A program made the position numbers and the translations under genes. DNA of 64,000 nt, from NCBI RefSeq assembly GCF_000002425.4, contig NC_037262.1, positions 5,555,123-5,619,122 on the forward strand, read 5' to 3'. The stretch's first letter is position 1. The number at the start of each line of letters is the position of its first letter. Positions 14,003-27,266 of this stretch are shown here, piece after piece. The stretch is from Physcomitrium patens (taxonomy: Eukaryota; Streptophyta; Bryopsida; Funariales; Funariaceae). A model generated the notes under the pieces. It was not told the DNA's origin, did not search any database, and was given only the letters and a program-made list of their open reading frames with translations.

Positions 14003-16460
14003 AGTGTGTGGGCGAGAGAGTGTGTGTCAATCAAACAAAACCACTTTGGCTTGGAAGAACAAATTAAAATATAATAATGATGTGCCCCAAAAATGCTCTG
14101 TTGAACCAACACAATATAAAAGAAACACAATAAGATGGTTGTGCTTGTAGAGTGTAATAATAATAAAAATAATAAGCAAGCAAGCAAACAAACCATTTCT
14201 AGGTGATGGGCCAATCAATCATTCATGAACATACAGCCTCTACATTATTAATGACAAATGATAAGCAAATGAGTTTGTGAAGATAAGTCATCAACTCCTT
14301 TGTATTGTATGGTATTGTAATACAACCAGACAGTTCCCAATAGTCATAGCCTGGGAATAACTACTGTGGGCACATCAGTGCTGCTGTGTCCAACACTGTT
14401 GGTTCATGGTATAAGAATTTTAAAATAACTTAATTTAGTGGAGTAATTAAAGTATTATTTACAACTTCCATTTCTAACATTTTTATATTATTTTAAAATG
14501 TTTTTATTTTAATTTTAAACCTGGGTGGTTATTTAGGATACCTGCACCAGATTATCAATTGACAGAGAAGTCTAGCAAGGTCCCAATTTTTTTAATACAT
14601 TTATTTTTGAAGACTTAGGGAACATCTGATGGTTCTTATGGGTACAGGGTGGTGAACATCATTTAGGAAGAGATCCCAAGTTTTTGTTATTATTATTGTT
14701 GTTGTTGTTGTTGTTAAATTTTATTTTTAATATGTCCTCACCATAATCACATCACTTGCCAACCCTGCAAAATGTTTATTAATTTACTAGGGGACCAGGC
14801 CATAGAAAACCTAGAATTCACACAGACTGCAAAAACATTTAATGTTCTGAAGAGTGTTTGTGCCTTTTTTTATTATTTTTAATTTGCACACAAATATTTG
14901 ATGGTATTGATTTCTGGTTCAAAGCTTGAAAACCAACAATATTGAAAAGCTTGAAAAAGTAGAATAAAATAATTGAAACACTTATAAATACCAAAGAAAA
15001 AAAATGGACAGAAAGAAGGAGGAGTAAATTTTAAAATAAAAATAAAAAGAGAAGGAGAGAAGGTTACAAGATTATCTTAGACCAGCTAACAACTAGAATT
15101 TTAATAGATGGTTGTACCATTATGAGTTGAATATTAAAAAAAAAAAAAAAAAAAAAACTTTGCATTCTTCTATAACTAATGCCTGAAGAGTTCTTTGTTT
15201 ATCAAAACTAATAATAGTATGTGTGTACATATAAATAGAGACATACATACATTGATAATTTTGGAAGCTTTTTTCATATAGAGATTTTTCCTAAACCAAC
15301 TCTTCTTAATTTGGAAATACATTTTTTTTGGATGTCCAAAAAACTCATTTCAAAACTCATCTTTAATCAAAGATTTTCTATATATATATATATATATATA
15401 TATCCTTCTCAAGTTCTAAAGTCAAGATTTCATTCCCTTATAGACCATCAAAATACAAAATCCAAGCCCTAAGTGCTGGAAGTAGAACCAACTTGGTCTC
15501 ATGGGGGGAAAGAGCACCAAAGGTTCAAAACCAGCTAGTGCCAGTGCCCCATTGTTTATTACATAAATTAAGGTTATTGTGTTTCCTTGGGTTGTTTTTC
15601 AAGGTATCTGGCACAAAGGAACAAGCAATTTGCTAAAGCCTGAGCCCAATTGAAAATGAAAACCCTGGATTACTGCAATGTATAAAACTAGAGTATACAG
15701 GTGCTAAGGGATCAGGCACAATAGCCACATGACTTATCATGTGCCCAAAGTCCCCCCCCCCTTGAAGAAATCCAAGTTTTGTAGAATATTTATTTTATAA
15801 CTATTATATTTATTAAGTTATGGTTTTGATTTGTGACTGCACAGCTTTCATGATTCAAGTGTTACTATAGCAGTGAACATGGAGGAAGAAAACTCTGCCA
15901 AATGTTGTAGAATCATCTCATGACTTGATTGATAGGAAAGCAGAAGTTGCCCCTTTTGAGGGTTTTGATGGGAAGGTCAATGGACAAATACATGAATATA
16001 TGGATAAGCAAAAGAATATCAAATAAAATAAAATAAAATAATGCAAAGCATATTTAAATGCATAAATATGGAGTGTTAAGGGAAATTTCAATGTATTTTA
16101 TACTCTTGCAGTCTATCCTCCCCACCCTTCCTCCTCTTAATATAGTATTTTACAACAATAATGAAGAGATTGGTTTTTTAGTGAGTTTAAGTATTTGCTG
16201 GTCATATTGGCCACCTGCTCAGGTGGAGACCATTGAGCTTCCCTGGCTCCACATCCACTCAATCTAGTGAAAGGAGGGCAAAGGATACACAGATGCTTCA
16301 AAATCTGTCCCATTGGTTGGGGACCCATTCTGACAGTATGTATATATATATATATATATATCTCATGAAAGTTGGTGGTTATAAAAGTCAACACAAAAGA
16401 TTTACTCATCAAAAACCCAACTAACCCTTGTCTACTACTTTGCAAGTATTTATATGACCA

Positions 16461-19400
16461 ATTCATTTGCGTGATATGTATCAATGAAGATATGCAAGTT
16501 CGCTGAAATCCTCACAACAGGAAATTAGTTGCTTGATTAGAAAAGCAGGAAAAATAAACATAAAACATCAAATCATATCATATCCGTTAAATGAAGTATC
16601 ATTAAACCGACAACTGAAAATGCCAGTAAATATGTATATGCATTCTCCAAGAACCTGGTTGGGGATAGGTCGCAAAGGATTTGATAATATGCTTGGTTAG
16701 CTAAGGTTCGATGTATTTATTGAACGACTAACATTAAAGCACAGTTGAGTGTATAATTAGCAAACATGCAAAATCCAGATTTCCTATTGACATATGTGGC
16801 GGGGTGTATCAAGAGCAGATGAGATATAGATTTATCTGTAAGTTTCCACGAATCAACAAGGATTTATGGAGCTTAAAGTCTACTCTGAAAAAACAAGCCA
16901 TGAGATCAGAATCTAGTTAATGAGACGAACAGGTGGAATATAAGTGCTATTTTTAAACATCTTTTTATCCTGCTTGATAAACCCTATGATCAGTAAGCAG
17001 ACAATAGGAAGATTTCGCAATCTTGAACGTTCGAGATTCACGGGAAAATCCAGACAAGTCCTGGTTATAGCAGAAAAATTCATGTTTGCCAATAACCAAG
17101 AGATCAGGAAAATGTGGGTTGATTGATTAAGTGTAAACGAAACTGGCATTCTATTTGTAATCCTTCACGAAAGTGGAAATGATTAAGTGAGAGGGAGGTA
17201 ACAATAAAATAGGAAACATGACCCAATAGAAACAAAATGGAAAGGAGGTGGCAAACCGAAATATAGAGAGTGGGCCAAGCTGTCATTAGTCTAACGTCTA
17301 TTTTTGACCCACTTTCCTTTCCCCTGTTATCCTAATCCGCCTCGTCGGTGGGTCTGTATTCCTGTGTACCTTCTTGTTGGAGAAAGATGCTGGTATCTTG
17401 TTGCTGCTGGTGTAAATTAGGAAGTGTCCAACTTTTTCTTTTCTAGAATTTCAAGCATCTAATTGTGGCAATCTTAAAAGTTACTAATAATGGTATGACT
17501 GAGTATTCATGTTATGACTATTGAATGTGTTTTTAATTGCGAGAACCGACCAAACTTCTCAACTTCAATCGTAGGCCTTACCTGGTCACTGAGGAGCGCA
17601 TGTAGACTAATGAAATTCAGCAATGTTTGCATATAACTGTGCACTGTTATCCAGAGATCAATGAAGATCTTGTCAGGCCACCACCGGAATAAGAAAAACT
17701 ATGTCGTTTCGCTGAGTGGCTTCTGAGTATGAGGACCCCGGAACTCGTCCAGATGAGCTTCAGCTGATGAACAGGTGCTGGTGCTGAGCAATGTGGACCG
17801 AAAGCTGCGTCAGGAGTAAAAATGAAGTAAAAACCTGAGTGTTGACTAGGTATTGTGTTGGTGACGTTGTTTGATGCTACCCTTTCCATCTGTACAATCA
17901 TGGAAATGGGATGAATCTGAAACTTCGTTATCTTCTGCTTCGATGGTACAAACAGTTTGTCTTGCAAGTTACACAACATGGGCGAGTACCCACAACACTG
18001 CGACTCAAATTCAAGATGTCAATTCCATTTCTAGGACAGGGCTCAGTTTTCCTATTGTCTGCGTCACAAGCTGCTGGCTATACTTCAAATGGATTGGTAG
18101 CTTTAATGAGTAAAGGTTGAAAGGAGACCACTGAGCAGGGCAGCGCAGCGCAGGAGAATAACACCCATGAAGAGGACGTGCACATCACAGTAACTGTGCT
18201 GGGTGATACCTGATGCGCACATCGTCGAAGCTGCCAGCTTTCCTGATCACCCAGAGAGTAACACAGAATCTCAGCAAAAAGCATGTCTAACGTTTCCTTG
18301 TGTAACCTGAACATGAGCGTTAGTGACTCATGTGTTTGAGTTCGTAGAAATCTGACAACCTGAAACCGAACCGTTCTACTTTTTAACACATAAGAGTTAA
18401 GAAATAGCCTCCACGGTGTAGCTTTGGTGGTCTGGTGCAGCCAAGCATGAGTTGAAGTTAAACTTTTTACAGATCAAAACGTAAAAGCATTCGTGGTTTT
18501 GTGCAAATGAACCAGGTCCATATATTGTACCTGGTTGCCAGATTTTGTCGGGTTTCGCAGGATACCAGATTAACTATGCACAGTTGGTTGAAAGGCTTTC
18601 AGTCAGGTAGCTACAATTTAGTTACGAGGTCTACCTGTATGTTCTTGTACAGCGCTCCCTCTCTGCAGCGTGTGAGCACCCTCATGATCGAAAATGATGC
18701 GACGCTATAACTGATGTGAGTCATTCCAACTTTTTTGCGGTCACAAATGTAGAAGGTCGTATAAGTGCTTTCAAATACGCTTCACGACATTGTTGATGAG
18801 ATGCAGTAGTACTTCCGGGAAAGCCTGATAGCGTGGCTGCTGAACCCAGCTGCAGAGGACATTTGAGATCATGAGTATTAAACAGTCTAATCTCCTTGTC
18901 TTGAAAGCACAAATTGAATGAAGAGGACTGAGATACGCATATAGCTCAGTCAAACGATACATTGAGGGAGGTACGATATACTTCTAAGCTCATTAGATTA
19001 TACGATGGAAATCCCATCGTTCCTATAACGAAGACCTTAGAATGATAGCCCATTGGGACATGACAATCCAGAAAGGAAATTTACAGCAATATCATGCGGT
19101 GGAGCCAGCTCACCAAATCAAACATACAGCAGCTCCCTGCAAAAAGCAATGCAAGGGTACAGGAGCGTCTCCAAGTCGACGTATAGAGGCCTCCTGAAAG
19201 GGCAACTAAATGCAGAGTAAGGCTCCTGGATATACCGCAATCTCTTGTTCATCATCGTGCTCCACGACGATTGATTGGTACACAAGTAACACCATAGTTG
19301 CAGCAGAGTTGTACTTCAAGCTCATGAGATGTCCCATCCCAGAACCAATGCACACAATGAACACGTCATTTATGCAGGGACCTTCTTTCACGGTACTGCA

Positions 19401-22400
19401 CATTAAGATTACAAGCAACAAGTGAGCACAAAGAAGACCCCAAACCGATTGACTTCTAAAACTTTTTCGTGTAAAGGAGATGAAACAGATGATGAAAGAT
19501 GCTCTATAGCGCATCATCATTTAGTGATGTCACTTGAAAATCCACCATAAATTCTGGTGGCTGACGAGATTTCACCCACATTCGAGTTTCTGTGTCCTGG
19601 TTTGCATCCACCGTATTTCAGAAGCCTGTGTCCATGTCCATAGGAACGGACTGACACTGGATTCTGACAATACTGTAAAACCACGCTACCTGGAGACCTA
19701 TCATACGGAAATCCATTGCATTTCAGTTATACGACACACAATTTTCATGGCCGTCAGTGATCAAGACCCGTTAAATTCCTTCCAATTTTCACAGACTCAG
19801 CATTCCATATTTCTTCTGCTTCACGATTCTAGAATTTGACAGGAGTGAAGAAGTACACCTGATGCCTTTATTGCATCTGCAGCTTTGACTCCCAATTCGT
19901 GTGCCGGGGATGGGAGTTGAAAGATGGACGACTTGGACGGACAGAAATTTAGCAAGGTCAACGTATTGAGCAGCAGGAATTTTGCAAGAGCTGGAGGAAG
20001 CATTTGATGAGCAAAGCACTCGTTCAACAAACATTTAACCAGCAACATGAATCTGTATACCTGAGAGCAGTGTGGGAGACTAAAGATCTGAGAGAACATA
20101 ACTTATGTATGAGTCGCAGTCAATTGCTCTCCATAACTAGAAAGGATGTTGAACATCATGCATCCGAAAACGTCAGGCTTGAACGGATACCCAATAATTG
20201 TTACAGCCGTCTCCAGCAGCATCGCAAGCAGAACCAAATGATAGTCACCGGATTACGTAACTTCTGTAGAAAATGAACTTATCGGGAAATACTGTCGAAG
20301 TTCTTCTCCTGCTCCAGCATGTCGACGTTGTTTCGTTTTTGATGGAAGACAACAGTGATGCATGAAAACTGCACCAAATGCTGCACTTCACAGCATCAAC
20401 TAAGACTTATTGTGAAACGCTCCATTGCCACAATTGTTCTACAGACGTAATCGGAAACGGAAGGTGAATGCCTAACGTCGACGTTGTTGAAAGGCTTGAT
20501 GTGATCCTACTGTTAGTATTGAAGCAGATTATCCTGCTCTAGAAAGTGGCTATAAGTACTTTGTTGCTTCGCTGACTACTTTACCGATCACTACGTAAAG
20601 GGTGCATCTGTTAGGGACAATTGCGAAATAGAGTAGAGAGTTGTAAATCAAGACATCACAAAACACTCACTTCATGAGCTGATGATTCGCTCACCGCATC
20701 TCGATAATCTTCATGTGAGAACATGTTTTCCATGCGAACCTGCCCATAACAGTGCGTAGAAACTGGTGAAATTGTCGTAGTCGGTGCCTCAGCGACAATA
20801 GCGGAGACTTCGACACAACTTCTAGGTCGTCTAGGGCTTCACCATCTTCTCCTTTTCCCTAGGAATACATTGCCCTGTTTGTAGGGCACACATATGCTAT
20901 ACCCTAGCACAGATTAAAATAGTATATACTATTTGTCTGCATGTTTGCTTTCGGGGTTCCGCTCGATCGGTGCTTGCATATCGGCACGTGCGATTCTCGG
21001 CAATGATAGTATCTTCAAAATTAGTAATAATATATTTGGTTTACAATAAGTGAGGGAAGTTCAATTTGAAGGTGGCCGCGTCAATAAATCGTGAACTCAG
21101 GCACATGGGTCCAGAGTCAGATACAATTCTTTGAGGAGAAAGTTACTGAAGGATCACAATTCTAAAGATATCTTATTGACCATTCACAAACTCTCTTGCT
21201 TGGCGAAACGCTTTTCATCTCCTTTTCCATAATCCTCTCGAAGTCTTGCCTAAAGAATCATTGAACACATGGAAGAACTCTTTCAGAATGGCAGCATTTC
21301 GGTACTAGAAACTGGGGTTATTTTTTCTCATTAGTCACATCCCGAGATGCATTAGACCTCCATTGTGATCGGCGACGTTGATCGTATATTCTAACGTCGA
21401 GCATTAAGTAGGCGCAGGTAGGCAGAATTGAAAAGTTGTGGGTCAGTGACAAGCCCCTGACAAACATATGAGCTCCACATGAGCGTGTCAGGTTTTAGGT
21501 TGACGAGATGCAGATGCCCTTGCGAGCAATGCGAAATACTTTAGTAGTTTCATGTTGCCTCTTACAACACATGTACACCGGTTTTCCAATCTCTCAGATT
21601 CCCATGGTGCCTGACAAAAGCAGCAAATAACATTTCGTGGAGTTAACCCGACACTGTGGATAGCCTCCTTAACTGAAAGGGCACCTCACGATGTAACTTC
21701 GAAGGCTCTTGCATGAGCCCTAATAAATAGAGGAACCCACCAAGGACAAGTGAATGACATTGCGGCACCGTTTGGGTTGCTGAAGCAGAAACACGCCCTG
21801 GTTACTGTTTGGCTAGTACATCATATACAGATGCTTTGTCATCGCAGGACACGCATGTGATTTGGTGAGGTAGATGAATTGCAACTCGGTTACATATCAA
21901 CTATGTTAAGGGTTGCTCCACCCATATCAAAGGTCTTGAGCACTGGGGTTTGTGTTGTCTGAGCTGTGAGATTGTTATCTTCTAAGTTGGTCCCACAAAC
22001 ATTGAAGTATACAGTGGATAAGGTTGATAGAGATTCAGGAGCTCAAAATAATAGATTTGAGTTCGCTAGGTTGAGTAAAGTATGCCCTGTTGTTAGCAGT
22101 TTGTAGTACAAACATGGACCTACTTAAACCACAGCAGTTAAAAGAGCAAAACACACCTAAAAAGCTCAACATTGTATTTGAGTACACGTCGCAATTGAGT
22201 CATAAAATTAGATGAGAATACATTGCAATTGTAATCAATGTGCTTGAATTCGGAAGTCCTGTGGCTCCCAAACAATTAACATGCTTAAATATTTAGAATG
22301 ATACAATTTTGTGACGTGATGTGATAGCAATGTTGTGCTATTTAAGTGCTAGCCTCCAGAAACTAAATATCTACTAGGGGATTTGACAGAAAGTCAAGCT

Positions 22401-22489
22401 AAATCAGTATGGCCTTGCAACAAAGCGCCGATAGTTGAAATGAGGTCTTCGTATAGGACAAATTAGAAGAATGGAGAAATCGTTGCTTG
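16461..22489. other. Intergenic DNA downstream of the MSL gene, no gene identified
   Basis: CpG content is normal here, unlike the preceding 8 kb. Many frames of 60-110 codons occur on both strands (for example 18078-18389 minus and 19534-19839 plus). None shows a family motif, and overlapping frames on opposite strands make coding unlikely. The last few hundred bases before 22490 probably hold the 3' untranslated region of the minus-strand channel gene. Confidence 0.5.
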
Positions 22490-25400
22490 TTACCTCTCCC
22501 TGTCCCGTATGTCACTTGACCCTTCCCTATTCACAGCACCATGGCTGGAACTATTTCGTCGTTCATTACTGTTATGTTTTCCCAAAGCCACCAGTCCTCG
22601 TGAATCATCCAAGATTATAATGTCTTCATCAAAAGAAAGGGTATGTTTTGGGCCATCTATGGCCACCCCAGGCACTAGATCTGGATCCACTGTCGGGCGA
22701 CCATGTTTTATCTTCTGGGTCATCTGCGCATCTGTGGCTGACGGCTGTTTCCACAAATTGTCGTTCTTTGTGGGTGATGAACTTGCAGCACCCGCCTTAA
22801 CTTGCGTAGTTGATGGCTGCCTCCACGAGTTATCTGAGCTTTCTGGTGGAGTTCTACCAAGATCTGCGCTACTTTGATTTTCGTTTTCATCTATTTGTGA
22901 AATATGTGGCTGTCCCAATGGACCATCTGTGCTTGCTACGCGAACACCTCCGTGTGTTCTATTCACTTTAAGGCTTAGTGATTGCTCCTGATGGTTATAG
23001 GTACTCGTTACGGACGCAGTTCCCAGAATTTCATCAGTCAGGTCACTGCGAACATTGATATCAATCTTCACAGAGGGAGCCGTAGTTTCAGCGTCACTCA
23101 CTTGATCATCAGTCCCTCCTAGCGATGCAGTCTCAACACCTTCATCGCTCACATAGTCAAGACCAACGTTGTTGGAGTACAAATGTGGCACATTCTCCTC
23201 GGACATCTCCACAAGAAGCTCACTTGCTAGAACAGGAGTCACAGCAACTGGATGTTCTGTATTGGTCATTCCGTTTTCACTCTGCTTCTGTGGTAAACTT
23301 GTGTCTAAATGGGACCTAACCAACTTTGCTTCAGTTTCTGCATGAGTTCTGTCTCTAAGAATCGCATGTCCATTGGGCCCGGCGTCTCCTGTCAAGACTG
23401 ACACCTGGTGAAGACTCCCTTCACGACTTGATTCTTTTGCGTTCTGTTGTACTATAACTGGTCTCTGCAGTGATCTAACTCTAACATTTCTATCAGCTGT
23501 ACCTGCGTTTTTCTTCGATTCCTTGATATCGCTGGGAGATTCTGGATTGGTTTGCTCCTCCACTGATTCATCGATTTCACTTTCACTATCTTCAAAAACG
23601 TTGGTTCGCGCTGATTTAGTGGCTCTGACAACCTGTGCGAGACGTGATATGTCACCTGAAACAGTATCTGAGCTATATTCTTCCTCGTCGTCACTTGACG
23701 CAGGTTGAGGATTCAAAAGCAGCAAAGACCGCTGTTGATTTTGATTGACATTCCGCATGTCACGGAATGGAGAGCTTTTTGCCTCATTTTCATCAACAAC
23801 ACGTTGCACAGAACGGATTGGAGTTGCTAGTCGTGCACTGTGATGACTCACAACTTTTAACAAATCCAAGAGTATCAACTCCTGCAAGAGCCACGGTGTC
23901 ATGCACCATGAAAGTGAATAGCTATTACATATGAAGAACATAAAATGGTCAATGATTGATAAATGTCATTATATTTGAGGTAGTATAACAACATCTTAGA
24001 CTGTATTTGGCAAAGAAGGGTCCAGTATAGAGTATAAGAGAAGTGCCTTTCCACAACCACAGTAGCATTCTAAAAAAAAAAAGGTAGATGCACCACCAAC
24101 CTTAACTCGCAGGTATTCTTCGATATGAGAAGTCTTTACGAAGCATGACACCAAGATCTGCACATGTGGTATTTACATTGTGAGTTCTATGTAATATTAA
24201 CTGGTTAAGTGAAATAACGTAAGTCAATTTGGAAATTTTAATTTTAGAAAATATTGAGCACTAACCAACAAAGCTTGGTTCTCTGGATCGATTTGGTCAA
24301 AAAAGACACGGCGATGCAGTCGGTGCTGTTCAACTTGAGGATGCTTTGCCAGCACTTTCCGCATGTCGGCCACAATGAGCTGCCAAACAAATCCCGTACT
24401 CTCATAAAGCATTCGGATAAATCATGATGAATTCACTCTGTAGTAAGTTTTGTGACCAGTCAAACAGGGAGGCACTCTAGAAGCTAAAATACAGTAACAA
24501 TTGTATAACTAAAATAAGTATGAATCTTCGACTTACTGTCATTTTGCCGACGTCAAGATGTCTAATTCCCAGATGTGTTTTGATACGCCAGTGACTCTTT
24601 TGACTCAAGTTACGAACTACGCTCACACTAAACTTGTGATTTGGAATGTGAACAGCTTCACGATCATCTCCTCGAATCACAGTTGGAGACCACCATCCGA
24701 CATGCTGTGTAGATTTAAAATCAATTTTAAGTAAATCGAAATAAATATTTCACTATTGGTGTCTGATCATCAATATAGTTCGAAACTTGCGAATATCATG
24801 GAATAAAATAACCATATGTAAGTAGATTCCTTCTTTCAGCACTTGACAAATAAGTTCTCAAACTTCAACACAAACTTAATATTAAGAGAATTGTATGATA
24901 TGAAATCACCTCAACGGTACCAGACACCTCTTGACCTTCGATCTTCGTCTGTATCCATTCATTTTCGACAAATGGTCTAGTTGCATGTATCATGATACTA
25001 GACAGAAAGTTGGTGAATATCTGCAATACACAAAATGTCTCAGTGATTTTCTGCACCTTCCAATAAACAATCATTTAAGTGTGATCCCTAAAGGTCACTC
25101 AGACCTCAACATTACGATTCAAAATTCATATACCAAAGAGCTAGGAACTTTGAATTCTGAAGGAAAGTATATCACGTCTTGGCAAACTTTTTAAAAAGGC
25201 TGAATCCGATCAACTTCTACTGCATGACAGTATGTTCACAATGATCTACGATAATTGCTAGTCTAGGCACTTCAAACTACATGTCCATTAGATATCTAAA
25301 AACACAAAGTTCCATCTTTTATTCGCTTCAATTCCAGTCCATAGGAACATGCTCTCCTACAACAAATAGTGATAAATGTTGAAGAGAATTACCTCTCGAC

Positions 25401-27266
25401 CAGCAAGCGTGATAAGAACAGTTCCGAATCCTCCGGCGGTAATCCATTTTTGCGTCGAGAACCCCAACAACTCCATAAATAAGCATACTGCAGCTACCCA
25501 AACAGAAGTGTATACGGTGTTGCCAATGAATTGTACACCGACCTACAGATAACATGAGCTGAAATTAGTAAAAAAACCCCAAAACTTCTTATATACCATC
25601 CGCAAGTTCTACGAAGGAGATAATCGTTCGTGTATGCAATCGTGCCTTTCCTTTATCGGAAGATTTGAAAACACATAGCATTAAAATAAAGAAGAAGACC
25701 AAATGAAAAAAGTAACATGAAAATATTCCTAAAATAGGAAATGGAGATGCTTACATTTCGAGACTCTTCTGCATCATGATTCTCCATCATGAACCTCTGT
25801 ACCTGCTGTGTCAGACTGCAACAAACAAGCCCATATGAATCAGAAGAGCTCACCATAACACCCTATCAAAGTGATTGAAGGTTATGAACAAGGATTACTC
25901 GATGAGATATCTCTACCTGGCAGTACAGAAGGCGAAAGCCAAGACGGTTGAAAGTGAACGAATAAAGTTGACAAAACGCTGTTTGATTGCTTGGCTCGCC
26001 TCTGTGCCCAAGACTACTGGATCAAATGCTCTACATCATGGATAAAGAGCAATGAGTGTCTAAGTTTCCAACTTAATCACAATGTTTGCAAACAAAGTCA
26101 TTACAAAATTAGGCCTGTGATGAAACAAACTGGATCTTATAGTGTCATATCACCTCCCACTAACATTGCAAATACAATCATGAAATGGCCATTGAGTGCA
26201 CAAAACTACATTCAAGTCCAATCCTTTAAACAATGTCGTGCCTAGATACTTGCTAAAACAATAGCAAGAGAAGAAACTGAATGGGCACTCACATTCAAAA
26301 CTAAGCTGCGCAAACTTTTACTTGGATTTTAAATTTGTATGACTCAGTTTCCACGTCTATTGTAGAGCTTCACTCCGACACTTGGAACATCATTTGCAGG
26401 ACCCCAAAGTACAACCAATACACATATACTCTTATATCTTCTTTAAAATGTCATATTACAAGAATAACGGTTATCAGAATGTAGCCATCAAGGAATACAT
26501 GGGTCACATAACTTGATAATAGAGCTGTTACAATGGCAACACAAAGACCCAAGACAGTCGAACGACTGATTACGAACTGTAGAGATGAGAGAACTGACAC
26601 CTTTTGAGAAGCTGAGCACCATAATTGACAAACATCACAGCTATGTGGTTGATGTCCTCAGTAGGAATAGGCCGAATAAGAGATGCCGTAACTGGCAAAC
26701 GCGCAGCTCGCACACGCAAGCTGCTGTTCGACATTGAAAGATGACTCCATAACGGACAACACAATGCCCCTCCTCCAAGAAGGCTGCCCGCCTGTGGCCA
26801 CGATATCCAGAGGTTAACGATGGGTTCGAAAGCAAGCTGCCTTGCTTAGTGCATGTGCATCACAATAAAGGGCAATAGCAGACAGATGAATTCCAGGATG
26901 GCATCGCAGTATGTTACTGTTTCAATCAACGTTCGTACAGAAATTACCCCGGGGCGAGACGCTATCCTTAAACCAGATCCCTGAAAAAGACGACTGCTGA
27001 ATGCCGTTTTCAGGCATGCCTATCACAAAAATGTCAAGATTTCAATTCTTGTGCAGCACCCACGAAACAGTGCTTCAACTACTACAATGCCAACGTTAAA
27101 CACTTAATCTTATGACCCAGACGTTGATAAAACTCTGGCATAAAGACATTTCACATTCTCACAGAGCTGTCCAGAACCGTGTACTTACAGAGACGGAACA
27201 AGGACTAGCATGATAGTCCTCCACGCCAGAAAAGCGCAGAAGCTGCAGAGAAACAAGAGTCGCCAT
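22490..27266 (-). CDS. MSL: MscS-like mechanosensitive ion channel, plastid MSL2/MSL3 type
   Basis: Coding exons on the minus strand: 27266-27189, 27019-26948, 26836-26601, 26030-25917, 25815-25755, 25542-25393, 25020-24910, 24704-24537, 24379-24266, 24157-24101 and 23881-22490. All have GT-AG borders, phases join, and the sum is 2553 nt (850 aa). Residues 1 to about 50 are rich in Ser, Leu and Arg and fit a plastid transit peptide. The membrane and pore part spans roughly 60-275 and includes MIHATRPFV and EVSGTVE. The cytosolic MscS domain follows ([39 protein letters not shown]) to about residue 410. Family members are stretch-gated channels of the plastid envelope that relieve osmotic stress and affect plastid size and division. 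Residues from about 410 to 850 form an acidic, Ser/Asn-rich tail, much longer than I expect for the family. Exons 4-11 are secure; exons 1-3 rest on splice signals and phase. Confidence 0.9.

Larger units (their letters stand above)
8270..16460. other. CpG-depleted, microsatellite-rich intergenic domain
   Basis: About 8.2 kb with only some twenty CpG dinucleotides by eye, while CAG, CTG, TG and CA remain common. CpG becomes frequent again right after 16460. No gene, LTR or coding remnant was recognised. Microsatellites are frequent: (CA)n then (AAT)n at 8385-8431, (TA)n at 9630-9660, 18 G at 11369-11386, (TA)n then (CTA)n at 13014-13059, (TA)n(TG)n at 13380-13424 and 13963-14002, 22 A at 15136-15157, and (TA)n at 15379-15403 and 16340-16362. 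Confidence 0.7.

Noticed and set aside
26601..26734. Alternative MSL start at the ATG at 26734
   Set aside because: It would give a 766-aa protein in frame but drops a plastid-targeting N-terminus that two upstream exons supply with matching phases. It is kept only as a fallback.
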